Origin: Planctomycetota bacterium
Lineage (GTDB): Bacteria; Planctomycetota; UBA1135; GCA-002686595
Length of the DNA: 64,000 bases
Direction: 5' to 3'
NCBI GenBank assembly: GCA_026692665.1
Contig: JAPLOF010000026.1
Coordinates: 62,001 to 126,000 of the forward strand
This document shows positions 43,614-51,564 of the stretch, in pieces. Both the position numbers and the translations under genes were made by a program. The first letter of the stretch is position 1. The number at the start of each line of letters is the position of its first letter. The notes beneath the pieces were generated by a model. It was not told the origin of the DNA. It saw nothing but the letters and a program-made list of their open reading frames with translations, and ran no database searches.

Positions 43614-43889
43614 GTGATCAAGGTTCAGGTCCGTGCCAACGAGTCTCTCGAGGCCGCGCTGCGGCGCTTCAAGCGCCAGTGCAACTACAGCGGCATCTTC
43701 CGCCTCGCGAAGGCCAACACGTGGCACGAGAAGCGTTCGGACAAGCGCCGCCGGGAGCGCCGCGAACGCCTGCGCATCATCCAGAAGGCGACGCGCAAGA
43801 ACGACCCGACGAAGCTGAAGAAGCGCCGCCGCGCCCGTCCGATGCGGAAGCCGTCGTTCTCGCAGTCGGGGCCGCCGAGCGCTGTATAG
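43614..43889 (+). CDS. rpsU: 30S ribosomal protein bS21
   Basis: 91 residues; most bS21 proteins have about 60-70. The core IKVQVRANESLEAALRRFKR and FRLAKANTWHEKRSDKRRRE is typical. The C-terminus adds a basic tail (KKRRRARPMRKPSFSQSG). The GTG start is preceded by an AAGGA Shine-Dalgarno sequence with 8-nt spacing, so this gene uses a conventional leader, unlike many neighbours. bS21 sits at the 30S platform near the anti-Shine-Dalgarno and helps initiation. It is divergent from recD2 and followed by a series of hairpins. Confidence 0.95.
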   Translation: MIKVQVRANESLEAALRRFKRQCNYSGIFRLAKANTWHEKRSDKRRRERRERLRIIQKATRKNDPTKLKKRRRARPMRKPSFSQSGPPSAV

Positions 43890-43912
43890 GAAGCGCGCCA
43901 GAGCGCGCTTCC
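43889..43912 (+). terminator. Hairpin directly after rpsU
   Basis: A perfect 10-bp stem (43889-43898 with 43903-43912) with a 4-nt loop starts at the last base of the rpsU stop codon. No T tract follows. It is the first of five hairpins in this gap. Confidence 0.6.
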
Positions 43913-43929
43913 CACTAGTAACGAGAGGT

Positions 43930-44030
43930 CAGTCCGTCTGTCGGACTGCTGGTCGGTCTTCGGTCCGACCGTCCCCCTCCGACCGCCGCGAGCGGTCTGC
44001 GACCTCCGACCCGGCCCCCGCGCCGGGTCG
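43930..44030 (+). ncRNA. Cluster of four further hairpins, possible structured RNA
   Basis: Four perfect or near-perfect stems follow the rpsU hairpin: 43930-43948 (7 bp), 43951-43970 (6 bp plus a closed CTTCGG tetraloop), 43981-43997 (6 bp) and 44007-44030 (9 bp). The tetraloop and the regular spacing suggest a structured RNA or a compound terminator. Function is unknown. Confidence 0.35.
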
Positions 44031-44077
44031 CGTCGTCTCTCCCGCCCACCTTCCCCGCCCATCCTCCTCCTCCCGCG

Positions 44078-44083
44078 TATCCT
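44078..44083 (+). promoter_or_regulatory. Candidate -10 element (TATCCT), pseudouridine synthase
   Basis: TATCCT ends 10 nt before the ATG at 44094; no Shine-Dalgarno sequence intervenes. Confidence 0.45.
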
Positions 44084-44093
44084 GGAACGTTCG

Positions 44094-45149
44094 ATGGGCC
44101 TCTTCGGCAAGGAACGCGACCTCAACGTGGCCCCGAGCCACGTCGAACTCGTCGTCCAGGCCAACGACTGGCAGCGCCCGCACGCTGGCTTCGAGATCCG
44201 CCTCGATTCCTTCCTCGTGCACCACCTCGCCTGGCGCTCGCGCACGTCGATCCAGGACCTGATCAAGACGGGGCACGTCCTGATCGACCCCTCGCGGCCC
44301 GATCGGCCCCACGGCGGCGAGGAACCCTTCGAGGAGCGCCGCCCCGGCCGCAAGCTCCAGCACGGCTCGCGCGTGATCGTCGTGATCCCCGAGGAACTCC
44401 GTCCGGTCATCGGCCCCGCCACCGACGAGCTCACGGTGCTGTACGACGACGGTCGCGTCCTCGGCGTCGACAAGCCGGCTGGCGTCGTCGTCCACCCCAG
44501 CGGCCGCCACGTCTCCGACACGCTGATCCAGCGCGTCCACGCTCGCTACGGCGGCGGGTTCGAGCTCGAGAAGCTCGGCGCGCCGCGTCTGTGCCACCGC
44601 CTCGACCGCGAGACGAGCGGCATCGTGCTCGTCGCGCTCGATCCCGAGGCGCACGCCGACGTGCAGCAGCAATTCGAGCGTCGGCAGGTCGAGAAGGAGT
44701 ACATGACGATCGTGCGCGGCAACCCCGATCGCGAGTCGGGCGTCGTCGACCTGCCGATCGGCACGGCACGCGTGTCGACGGTCGCGTTGAAGATGACGGT
44801 CGCCGCGGACGGACAGTCCTGTCGCACGGAATGGCGCGTGATCGAGCGCTTCGACGACTGCGCTCTCGTCGCCTGTCATCCCATCACGGGCCGGCAGCAC
44901 CAGATCCGCGTCCACATGCACGCGATCGGCCACCCGGTCGTGGGGGACAAGCTCTACGGCGTCGACGAGGCGCTGTTCGAGCGCAGCCTCGACGACCTCC
45001 TGACCGCGCAAGACCGCGCGGAGCTCGGGATGGAGCGCCACGCGCTGCACAACCACCGCGTCGTGTTCCGAGCGCCGGGGACGGGCGAGCGCGTCGAGAT
45101 CGAGAGCCCGATGCCGGACGACATGCGCGAGTTCCTCGCCGAGCGCTGA
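44094..45149 (+). CDS. RluA-family RNA pseudouridine synthase with S4 domain
   Basis: 351 residues. An S4 RNA-binding domain near 40-110 (FEIRLDSFLVHHLAWRSRTS, IQDLIKTGHVLID) precedes the catalytic domain. LCHRLDRETSG contains catalytic Asp171, and VLGVDKPAGVVVHPSG and HPITGRQHQIRVHM are family motifs. The enzyme converts specific uridines in 23S rRNA or tRNA to pseudouridine; RluD is the commonest role for this architecture, but the exact site is not readable. It follows the hairpin-rich gap after rpsU and is convergent with the phospholipase D-like gene, only 16 nt away. Confidence 0.94.
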   Translation: MGLFGKERDLNVAPSHVELVVQANDWQRPHAGFEIRLDSFLVHHLAWRSRTSIQDLIKTGHVLIDPSRPDRPHGGEEPFEERRPGRKLQHGSRVIVVIPEELRPVIGPATDELTVLYDDGRVLGVDKPAGVVVHPSGRHVSDTLIQRVHARYGGGFELEKLGAPRLCHRLDRETSGIVLVALDPEAHADVQQQFERRQVEKEYMTIVRGNPDRESGVVDLPIGTARVSTVALKMTVAADGQSCRTEWRVIERFDDCALVACHPITGRQHQIRVHMHAIGHPVVGDKLYGVDEALFERSLDDLLTAQDRAELGMERHALHNHRVVFRAPGTGERVEIESPMPDDMREFLAER

Positions 45150-45165
45150 GCGAGCCGCCGCGCCG

Positions 45166-46386
45166 TCACTCGCCGATGCGCGGTGCGACGTAGGTCGCGC
45201 AGGGATCGACCGGCTTCGCGTACGGACCGTTCCAGCCGTCCAGGAAGAACTGGTCCAGCCGACGCGGCAGCGGGCCACCTTCGATCACGACGCCCACGTT
45301 GCGTGACTCGTGGAAGTAGTCCTTCTCCCAGTTGCTCGTGCCGACCCACGCAGCGCGGCCGTCGACCGCGAGGTACTTGGCGTGGATCACGCGCGCGAAG
45401 GGGACGAAGCCCTCGCCGCTCTGCGGGATCGTGACCAGCTTCACTTCGACGTTCGCGAGCGGCTCGAGCGCCTGAAGGCCCTCGATCGTGCCTTTGCGCA
45501 TGCACCAGTCGGCCAGCAGGAGCTGCACCTTCACGCCGCGCGCGGCTGCGCGGCGCAGGGCGTTCTCGAGCTCCTCGAAGTAGGTGCCGTCGCGGCCCGT
45601 CATGCGGTACGTGAGGAGCTGCACGCGCACGCTCTGCTTCGCGCCGTCGATCAGGGAGACGAGGCGCGGCAGGTCCCACAGTCGCGGGTCGGGCGCGAGC
45701 TCGAGGGGCGAGTAGACGGGGGTGATGCGGAACTCCTCGCTGCCCGCGCCGACACGCAGGGGGAACCCGTCCGCGGCCTTCGACCCCTGTTCCGTGCGCT
45801 TGTCGCCGCCCGCGATGCGCCAGTCGAGCTCGAAGGCCTCGAGGAACGTCGCTGCCACGGGCTTCGAGTCGACGAGCACCCCGAGCTCCTGGATGTGCTC
45901 GAGCGACCGCCAATCCATGTTCTGGCTGCCGAGGTAGGTGACCTGCCCGTCCACGACGAAGTACTTCGCGTGCAGCACGCCGCCCGTGACCGGCTTCAAG
46001 TCCAGCAGGCGCGTCTCCACGCTCTTCGCGTGGCCCAGGCGGTCGATGGTCTCGGGATAGGTCTTGTAGAACTTGGCGTCGAAGAGGCCGCGCACCTTCA
46101 CCCCGCGTGCCGCCGCGCGCTCGATCGCGGAGACGATCGCGCCGAGCGTGCTCGCGGGCCCCGCACCGGGCTCTTCGCTCAAGTAGAACTGCGCCAGGTC
46201 GATCGAGGTCTTAGCGGCGTCGAACGCCTCGAGCCATACGACGCTCGCGTCGCGCAGGTCAGCGTGGTCGAGGTTCGTGCCGCGGGGCCAACTCTCGATC
46301 AGCTCGACGGTCGGTTCGGACGTCGGCGCGGAGGAGTAGCCTGAGGGCGAGAACGTCAGGAACAGGAGGAGCCAGGGGGGAATCAC
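45166..46386 (-). CDS. Phospholipase D-like (HKD) secreted protein
   Basis: 406 residues with a short hydrophobic signal (PPWLLLFLTFSPSGYSS). Two HxKxxxxD motifs are intact: HAKYFVVD at His139, Lys141 and Asp146, and HAKYLAVD at His335, Lys337 and Asp342. Each is followed by the usual Gly-Ser/Thr-x-N element (LGSQNMDWRS; VGTSNWEKDY). The superfamily includes cardiolipin synthases, phospholipases and nucleases. The layout, with an N-terminal signal and two HKDs, resembles animal PLD3-like and related bacterial exported proteins, so the substrate is open. The GTG start follows a TAGCCT hexamer by 6 nt. Confidence 0.9.
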   Translation of the reverse strand: MIPPWLLLFLTFSPSGYSSAPTSEPTVELIESWPRGTNLDHADLRDASVVWLEAFDAAKTSIDLAQFYLSEEPGAGPASTLGAIVSAIERAAARGVKVRGLFDAKFYKTYPETIDRLGHAKSVETRLLDLKPVTGGVLHAKYFVVDGQVTYLGSQNMDWRSLEHIQELGVLVDSKPVAATFLEAFELDWRIAGGDKRTEQGSKAADGFPLRVGAGSEEFRITPVYSPLELAPDPRLWDLPRLVSLIDGAKQSVRVQLLTYRMTGRDGTYFEELENALRRAAARGVKVQLLLADWCMRKGTIEGLQALEPLANVEVKLVTIPQSGEGFVPFARVIHAKYLAVDGRAAWVGTSNWEKDYFHESRNVGVVIEGGPLPRRLDQFFLDGWNGPYAKPVDPCATYVAPRIGE

Positions 46387-46392
46387 GTTCCC

Positions 46393-46398
46393 AGGCTA
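46393..46398 (-). promoter_or_regulatory. Candidate -10 element (TAGCCT), phospholipase D-like gene
   Basis: TAGCCT on the minus strand ends 6 nt before the GTG at 46386. It also overlaps the end of the upstream membrane-protein gene, so it would be an internal promoter. Confidence 0.45.
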
Positions 46399-47859
46399 CG
46401 CGCCCTGCGCGCCTTGCGCACGGGTAGAGCTGGCGCGCGCGCGCCGCTCTCGGACCCAGGCGTAGGCGAGGAGCACGACGGAGACTCCGATCGCCGCCGG
46501 CCAGGCCGCCAGGAACTTCCAGGCGGCGACCGCGGCGACGACCTGCACGGCACCGAGGGCGATCATGGGCCCGGTCCAGTCCATCTCGACCAGGAGGTCG
46601 TCGGGCGAGCGCGACAACGGCAGGTCACGGACGTATGTGTCGTAGATGGGTTCGATCAGGAGCCACGCCAGGAGGGCAGCCGGAACCACGAGGCGGACCG
46701 CGAAACCAGGTCCTGCCTGCCAGGCCGCGAGCACGAACAAAGCGGCGTAGAGCGGGAACAGGAATCGCACCGCGATCGCCTTGCGCGCTCCAGCGTGCAA
46801 CGCGGCGTGGTCGATGGGCGCTCCGTCGAGCAACCAGCGCGCCGCGTGGCTCGCACTGGCCGGCACGTGCGCGAGCAGGATCGGCATCCAGACCGGCGGT
46901 GCGAAGAGCAGGAGCGCGAGGAGCGCCTCGCGCTCGGGCCCGCCCGACCTCGCGCCAGCGGCGAGGAACGCGAGCGGAATGCCGACGAGGGGATACGTGC
47001 GCAGGATCACGTCGCGTTCGAGAGGCAGCAGGCGAGCCACGAGCTCGAAGCTCGCGCGCTCTTCGCGACGAACCCAGGTGCGAGCGGCGAACGCATGCAA
47101 GGGGGCGAGCACGAACGAGAGTGCGCCGCGCCGCAACGCGCTCGGCGCGGGAGCCGCCGGAGCGGCGACGAGCAGCGTCAGCGCGGCGAAGCTCGCGACG
47201 ATGGCAGGCCACCACGACCCCGCGAGTGCGCGCGCGAACCACGTCGAGGGCAACCAGGCGAGCCAGGCGGGTGCGTCCTCGGGCCGTGCGATGCGCGCCA
47301 GCTCGGGGACGGAGCGCAGGCCAACGAGGGCTCCGACGACGATCGCCGCGAACAGGAGCGTCTGCAACAGGACGAGCGCGCCCTCGGCGCGACCGCCAAG
47401 CACCGACAGTGCCGTGAGCAGGCCGGCCGCGAGGGTCAACGCCAGTCCGAGACCCGCGACGACGAGCGTGGCGCGGTCCACGAAGCTCCACCCGTGCGGG
47501 GCGAAGATCGCGGCGGGGATCAGGCTCGATGCCGCGAGACCCGCGACGACGACGATCGCCACCAGACTGCGCGCCAGGCGGATCTCGCGCTGCGTGACCG
47601 GCTGGGCCGCGATCCACTCCTCGGACGGGTCGGCGCGCAGGAGAGGCGCGAGGTCGCCGAGCAGCGGCAGCGCGACGAGCGCCGCGGACAGCGACAGGAT
47701 CGCCAGCGCGAAGGGAAACGGGCCGAGAGAGTCGCGGACGAGCAATGCCGCGAGCGCTCCGACCGAGCCGTGAACGACGAGCGGCGCGACGGGAATCGCG
47801 CCGCCGGCGACGTGGTGCGCGAAACCCGCGCGAGCGAGAGCGAGGATGCGGCGGAGCAC
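46396..47859 (-). CDS. Polytopic membrane protein, possible ABC-2-type permease
   Basis: 487 residues with roughly a dozen hydrophobic segments and little else. The segment DPSEEWIAAQPVTQREIRLA after the third helix resembles the loop in ABC-2 permeases that precedes the coupling helix, so a transport role is possible. No ATP-binding gene is adjacent; the nearest ABC ATPase, of the matching type, is about 9 kb away at 57004. I do not assign a family. The start is the GTG at 47859 because a TACCCT hexamer ends 10 nt before it; longer in-frame starts would place that hexamer inside the gene. Confidence 0.7.
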   Translation of the reverse strand: MLRRILALARAGFAHHVAGGAIPVAPLVVHGSVGALAALLVRDSLGPFPFALAILSLSAALVALPLLGDLAPLLRADPSEEWIAAQPVTQREIRLARSLVAIVVVAGLAASSLIPAAIFAPHGWSFVDRATLVVAGLGLALTLAAGLLTALSVLGGRAEGALVLLQTLLFAAIVVGALVGLRSVPELARIARPEDAPAWLAWLPSTWFARALAGSWWPAIVASFAALTLLVAAPAAPAPSALRRGALSFVLAPLHAFAARTWVRREERASFELVARLLPLERDVILRTYPLVGIPLAFLAAGARSGGPEREALLALLLFAPPVWMPILLAHVPASASHAARWLLDGAPIDHAALHAGARKAIAVRFLFPLYAALFVLAAWQAGPGFAVRLVVPAALLAWLLIEPIYDTYVRDLPLSRSPDDLLVEMDWTGPMIALGAVQVVAAVAAWKFLAAWPAAIGVSVVLLAYAWVRERRARASSTRAQGAQGA

Positions 47860-47869
47860 GGTGCGGCGC

Positions 47870-47875
47870 AGGGTA
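47870..47875 (-). promoter_or_regulatory. Candidate -10 element (TACCCT), membrane-protein gene
   Basis: TACCCT on the minus strand ends 10 nt before the GTG at 47859. Confidence 0.4.
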
Positions 47876-47879
47876 TCAG

Positions 47880-47914
47880 CCCGGCGCCGGACTCCCGCCG
47901 GCGCAGGCGCCGGG
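47880..47914 (-). terminator. Hairpin between the DUF2911 and membrane-protein genes
   Basis: CCCGGCGCC (47880-47888) pairs perfectly with GGCGCCGGG (47906-47914). The 17-nt interior contains a further CGCCGGCG palindrome. It lies 27-61 nt beyond the DUF2911 stop codon on the minus strand. No T tract is visible. Confidence 0.4.
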
Positions 47915-47940
47915 TGGAGTCCGCGCATCACGCCCACGCA

Positions 47941-48807
47941 TCACTTCAGTCGCGCGATCAGGGCTTCGTTCAAGCGCACGTACTCGTCCTTGATGCCGCC
48001 TTCCGCCTTCTTCGCCATCGCGAGGGAGGCCTCGGCCGCGGCGATCGCGCCCTTCTTGTCGCCCATCTTCGCCAGGATCAGACCCTTGCGGTAGGTCATC
48101 CAGAAAGCCTCGGGCTGCTCGGCGAGCCCGGCGTCCATCCAGGTGATGGCCTTCTTCAGGTCGAGATCGTTGTCGTAGTAGAACATCGCCGCCTGCAGAT
48201 AGGGCTTCTTGCCCGCGCCGGCCATCATGCTCTCGATCTCGGGGACGACGCTCTTCATGTCGAACTCGAGCTTCACGGGCACCCGCGTCTTCTCCCACGA
48301 GAGGACGAGCGTCGCCGAGGCGTCGCGCACGTCGCCGATCCCGATCTCGAACGTCTCGACGGCCTCGGCGAGCGCGAGGGGCTTCACCTTGACGCGCGCC
48401 TGGTCGTCCTTCTTGTCGTACTGGTAGGCGCCCCACTGTTCCGTGACCTTGCTCAGGATCACGGTCCACTCGCCAGCGGCGGGAATCGTGAAGAGCGCGT
48501 ACTTCCCGGCGGGGACGTCCGTGCCGCCGAACTTCACGGCCGTGCTGAAGGAGATCGAGGTCGCCGTGTTCGCGCCCGTGCGCCAGACCTCGCCGAACGG
48601 GACGAGCTCGCCGAAGACCTTGCGGCCTTTCGCGCCAGGGCGCCCGTAGACGACCTCGATGTCGGTGAACCCGACGCGCTGTTCGATCTTGCCCGTGGGG
48701 CTGGCGGCGGGGAACTCGATCTTGGCCGGTGTCTGAGCGGGGACGGAGAGCGCGAAGGTCGCGACGACGGCGGAGAGAACGGAGGCGCGGAGCAAGGACT
48801 GGATCAT
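47941..48807 (-). CDS. DUF2911 protein with C-terminal TPR-like helices
   Basis: 288 residues with a signal peptide (SLLRASVLSAVVATFALSVP then AQT). DUF2911 covers about 35-180: VGFTDIEVVYGRPGAKGRKV, ELVPFGEVWRTGANTATSIS, and PAGKYALFTIPAAGEWTVIL are its hallmarks. The C-terminal 110 residues form paired helices with TPR-like spacing (DLDLKKAITWMDAGLAEQPE). DUF2911 proteins are exported, common in Bacteroidetes and planctomycetes, and of unknown function. It is divergent from the alpha/beta hydrolase gene across an intergenic region with an 18-bp palindrome. Confidence 0.9.
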   Translation of the reverse strand: MIQSLLRASVLSAVVATFALSVPAQTPAKIEFPAASPTGKIEQRVGFTDIEVVYGRPGAKGRKVFGELVPFGEVWRTGANTATSISFSTAVKFGGTDVPAGKYALFTIPAAGEWTVILSKVTEQWGAYQYDKKDDQARVKVKPLALAEAVETFEIGIGDVRDASATLVLSWEKTRVPVKLEFDMKSVVPEIESMMAGAGKKPYLQAAMFYYDNDLDLKKAITWMDAGLAEQPEAFWMTYRKGLILAKMGDKKGAIAAAEASLAMAKKAEGGIKDEYVRLNEALIARLK

Positions 48808-48903
48808 GGTTCGAACGCGTTGGCCGAGGACAGGGGGCTTGGGACTGTGAGCATGGTCGCGACGCACCGTGGAGTTGCAACCGTCCGCTGGCGCTGCGTG
48901 CCG

Positions 48904-48921
48904 CGTTTCCGTGCGGAAACG
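48904..48921. promoter_or_regulatory. 18-bp palindrome in a divergent promoter region
   Basis: CGTTTCCGTGCGGAAACG is an 8-bp perfect inverted repeat around a 2-nt centre. It lies between the divergent DUF2911 and hydrolase genes, 28 nt upstream of the hydrolase TACACT hexamer. That is where a repressor or activator dimer would touch the -35 region. Confidence 0.5.
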
Positions 48922-48949
48922 GCACGGGTGGGCCCGGGGAGCGAGCCGT

Positions 48950-48955
48950 TACACT
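48950..48955 (+). promoter_or_regulatory. Candidate -10 element (TACACT), alpha/beta hydrolase
   Basis: TACACT ends 10 nt before the ATG at 48966. Confidence 0.5.
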
Positions 48956-48965
48956 CTTCGAATCC

Positions 48966-49610
48966 ATGGACGTCGTCGTGCAAGGTCCGGCCGGCCGCCT
49001 GGTGGCCAAGCTGTGGGAGCCCGAGGGCCACATCGCTCCCCGCGCCGTCGCCGTCTTCTGTCACCCGCACCCGCTCTACGGCGGGACGATGGACAACAAG
49101 GTGGTCTTTCGGGCCGCGCGCGGCCTGCAGCACGCCGGAGTCGCCGTGCTGCGCTTCGACTTTCGCGGCGTGCGTCGGTCCGAGGGTGTCCACGATGGCC
49201 GGGGCGGTGAAGTCGACGATCTCGGCGCGGCCCTGGACTGGATGGTCGCACGCTATCCCGGCGTCGAACTCTGGGCGGGAGGCTTCTCGTTCGGTTCGCG
49301 CACCGCGGTGCAGCGCGCGCTCGTCGACCCGCGCATCCAGCGGCTCGTCCTCGTCGCCCTGCCGGTGCTGGCTTTCGACTGCGCCTACTTCGCGCGCATT
49401 GCGATTCCCGCGATCGTCGTCATGGGCGAGAGGGACACGTACGGCACACTTCCTGAGCTGCGCCGGCAGTTCCCGGACCTCCCTCCCAGCATCGAGGCCA
49501 TCGAGATCGCGAACGCCGGCCACTTCTTCGACGACCAGACCCATGAGCTGCAGGAAACCGTGCGCGCCTACGCGGCGCGGTCGCTCGCATCCACAGGAAC
49601 GACTTCATGA
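48966..49610 (+). CDS. Alpha/beta hydrolase
   Basis: 214 residues resembling the KynB/YjfR-like small alpha/beta hydrolases. Visible motifs are VAVFCHPHPLYGGTMDNKVV (oxyanion region), VLRFDFRGVRRSEG, the nucleophile elbow GGFSFGSR, the acid region VMGERDTYG and the base in NAGHFFDDQ. The substrate is unknown, probably an ester or thioester. The stop codon overlaps the ATG of the acyl-CoA thioesterase gene (ATGA), so the two are co-translated. Confidence 0.88.
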   Translation: MDVVVQGPAGRLVAKLWEPEGHIAPRAVAVFCHPHPLYGGTMDNKVVFRAARGLQHAGVAVLRFDFRGVRRSEGVHDGRGGEVDDLGAALDWMVARYPGVELWAGGFSFGSRTAVQRALVDPRIQRLVLVALPVLAFDCAYFARIAIPAIVVMGERDTYGTLPELRRQFPDLPPSIEAIEIANAGHFFDDQTHELQETVRAYAARSLASTGTTS

Positions 49611-50014
49611 GTGACGACCGCATGTTTCCCGCTGACCGGGTGCCTTCGATCCGCCGGCTCATGATGCCGCGCGATACCAACGCGCTGGGATCGATCTTCG
49701 GCGGCATCATCCTCTCCGAGATCGACTTGGCAGCGGCGGTCGAGGCGCACAAGAGTCATCCGTCGCGGATCGTGACCGTCGCGATGGACAAGGTGGAGTT
49801 CAAGCAGCCGGTCCAAGTCGGCGACCTCGTCTCCTTCTACACGGAGACGACGCGTGTCGGGCGCACGTCGATCACCGTCCACGTGTCCGTGTGGGCCCAG
49901 CGACGTTTCGGCGGCGGCGAGTTCGTGCACGTCACCGAAGCCGACGTGACCATGGTGGCGGTGGACGAGAACGGCAAGCCGACGGCCGTCCTGCGGAAGT
50001 CGGGCAAGGCCTGA
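49607..50014 (+). CDS. YciA-type acyl-CoA thioesterase
   Basis: 135 residues, one hotdog domain. IRRLMMPRDTNALGSIFGG contains the conserved Asn-x-x-G active-site pattern, and EIDLAAAVEAHKSH, VTVAMDKVEFKQPVQVGDLV and TEADVTMVAVDENGKP are family-typical. It hydrolyses acyl-CoA to free acid and CoA and probably forms a hexamer. Overlap with the alpha/beta hydrolase gene suggests a shared lipid or acyl substrate pathway. Confidence 0.92.
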   Translation: MSDDRMFPADRVPSIRRLMMPRDTNALGSIFGGIILSEIDLAAAVEAHKSHPSRIVTVAMDKVEFKQPVQVGDLVSFYTETTRVGRTSITVHVSVWAQRRFGGGEFVHVTEADVTMVAVDENGKPTAVLRKSGKA

Positions 50015-50071
50015 ACGCGCAGCACGCTGCGCGCCGACCGCAACGGATGGAGCGAGGCCGGTGCGTGCCGC

Positions 50072-50077
50072 TAGAAT
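50072..50077 (+). promoter_or_regulatory. Candidate -10 element (TAGAAT)
   Basis: TAGAAT ends 10 nt before the ATG of a 43-codon frame that overlaps the next glycosyltransferase start. Confidence 0.45.
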
Positions 50078-50087
50078 CGTGGCTCGG

Positions 50088-50219
50088 ATGAACACCTCGC
50101 ACGCCGCCGCCGTCTCCGCGTCGGGAAGGATGCACTTCCCGGCACTCGGGTTCGGCGCTGGGCAGACGTGCGCTCCCCTCGGAGCCGCATCGGCCCACGA
50201 TTCCAAGGGCGGCCCGTGA
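50088..50219 (+). CDS. Small 43-residue reading frame upstream of a glycosyltransferase
   Basis: The frame starts (ATG 50088) 10 nt after a TAGAAT hexamer and stops in a GTGA overlap with the glycosyltransferase GTG at 50216. The product (MNTSHAAAVSASGRMHFPAL and on) has no recognisable motif. It may be a leader peptide that couples translation to the downstream gene; it could also be chance. No homology claim is made. Confidence 0.35.
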   Translation: MNTSHAAAVSASGRMHFPALGFGAGQTCAPLGAASAHDSKGGP

Positions 50220-51346
50220 GCACCGAAGTCCCGCTCCTGATCGCGCACGTCGATGCCGAACGCGGCTTCTCGGGGGGCGAGGTCCAGGTGTTCCTGCTCC
50301 TCGAGGGGCTGCGATCTCGCGGGCACCGGTGCGTGCTCGTCGCTCCGCCGGGAAGCCGCGCCGAAGCCGAGGCCATGAAACGTGGCTTCGAAACGCGCGC
50401 CGTTCCGTTGTCGAGCGATCTCGACCTGCGCAGCGTGGTCGTCCTCCGGCGTGAGTTGAGCCGGCTGCAACCGGACCTGGTCCACCTGCACACCGGCCGC
50501 GCGACCTGGCTGGGTGGCCTCGCCGCATGGCGCGCCGGTGTTCCCGCGATCACGACGCGGCGCATGGACCGACGCGTTTCACGGGGTCTGCGGACTCGAC
50601 TGATCTACGGGAAGCTGGTGCAGCGGGCCGCGGCGATCTCTCCGGCTGTCGCACGCTGTCTCACGGACGGTGGTGTCGACGCGGCACGCATCACGCTGGT
50701 GCCATCCGCGATCGACCCCGCGCGCATCCGCCCGCATCTCGGCCGCGAGCACGTGCGGGCCGAGCTCGGAGCCGGCACGGAGGACGTGGTCCTCCTGTCC
50801 GCGGCCGCGCTGGTGGCCCGCAAGGGGCTCGACGTCCTGATCGAGGCACTCGCTCGGCTCGACCAGCGCGGCGTGCGCCCCCGCGTGTGGCTCGCGGGTG
50901 AAGGAGAGGAGCGCGCGGATCTGCAGCGACGTATCGAACAGCATGGGCTCGAAGCGCGGGTTCGGCTCCTCGGGCGTCGCGAGGACATCGGCGACCTGCT
51001 GGCCGGCGCGGACGTGTTCGTCCTCCCGGCTCGCCGCGAAGGGCTGGGCGTCGCGGCGCTCGAGGCGATGTCCGCCCGGCGGCCGGTCGTCGCGAGCCGT
51101 ATCGGGGGGCTGGCCGAAGCCGTCGTCGACGGCCGCACTGGACTGCTCGTTCCTCCGGATGATGCCGTCGCGCTGGCGAGTGCGCTCGAGCGCGTGGTGC
51201 TGGACCCGGTCCTGCGCGACCGACTCGGTTCCGCCGGGCCGGGACGCGTCAGCGAGGGCTTCCTGCCCGAACAGATGGTCGCGGCCTACGAGCGCATGTA
51301 CCGCGAGGTCCTGGCGGAATGCAGCGCCGCGCGGAAGCTCGCATGA
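50216..51346 (+). CDS. Glycosyltransferase family 4
   Basis: 376 residues with the GT-B plan. The N-terminal domain shows AHVDAERGFSGGEVQVFLL and HLHTGRATWLGGLAAWRAG. The C-terminal nucleotide-sugar domain has VLLSAAALVARKGLDVLIEA, LAGEGEERADLQR and the EX7E-type segment ADVFVLPARREGLGVAALEA, then VVASRIGGLAEAV. It transfers a sugar from a nucleotide donor to a growing glycan, typically in the cytoplasm. The GTG at 50216 was preferred because the family start (EVPLLIAHVD) follows directly. It opens the glycan-assembly region. Confidence 0.92.
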   Translation: MSTEVPLLIAHVDAERGFSGGEVQVFLLLEGLRSRGHRCVLVAPPGSRAEAEAMKRGFETRAVPLSSDLDLRSVVVLRRELSRLQPDLVHLHTGRATWLGGLAAWRAGVPAITTRRMDRRVSRGLRTRLIYGKLVQRAAAISPAVARCLTDGGVDAARITLVPSAIDPARIRPHLGREHVRAELGAGTEDVVLLSAAALVARKGLDVLIEALARLDQRGVRPRVWLAGEGEERADLQRRIEQHGLEARVRLLGRREDIGDLLAGADVFVLPARREGLGVAALEAMSARRPVVASRIGGLAEAVVDGRTGLLVPPDDAVALASALERVVLDPVLRDRLGSAGPGRVSEGFLPEQMVAAYERMYREVLAECSAARKLA

Positions 51347-51550
51347 CGCTTCCGGGCCTGCTCTTCGCGGCCGTGCGCGCATTGCCTCCGGCACGCACCT
51401 GCCGCTGCCGGGCCATGCGCAGCGCGTTCGATTCCCGGTAGGGGATTCGAGCTGGGGCCCGATCGCGGGTCCGCGTGCAACGCGCGCAGGCGCCACGCGC
51501 GGGCGACACGAGCCGCGCGGTTTTCGAACGAGTCGCCTGGCCGGCGACAC

Positions 51551-51556
51551 TAGACT
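51551..51556 (+). promoter_or_regulatory. Candidate -10 element (TAGACT), second GT4 gene
   Basis: TAGACT ends 8 nt before the ATG at 51565. It lies at the end of a 218-nt gap that shows no gene, so this gene is probably transcribed on its own. Confidence 0.5.
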
Positions 51557-51564
51557 TGCGCTCG

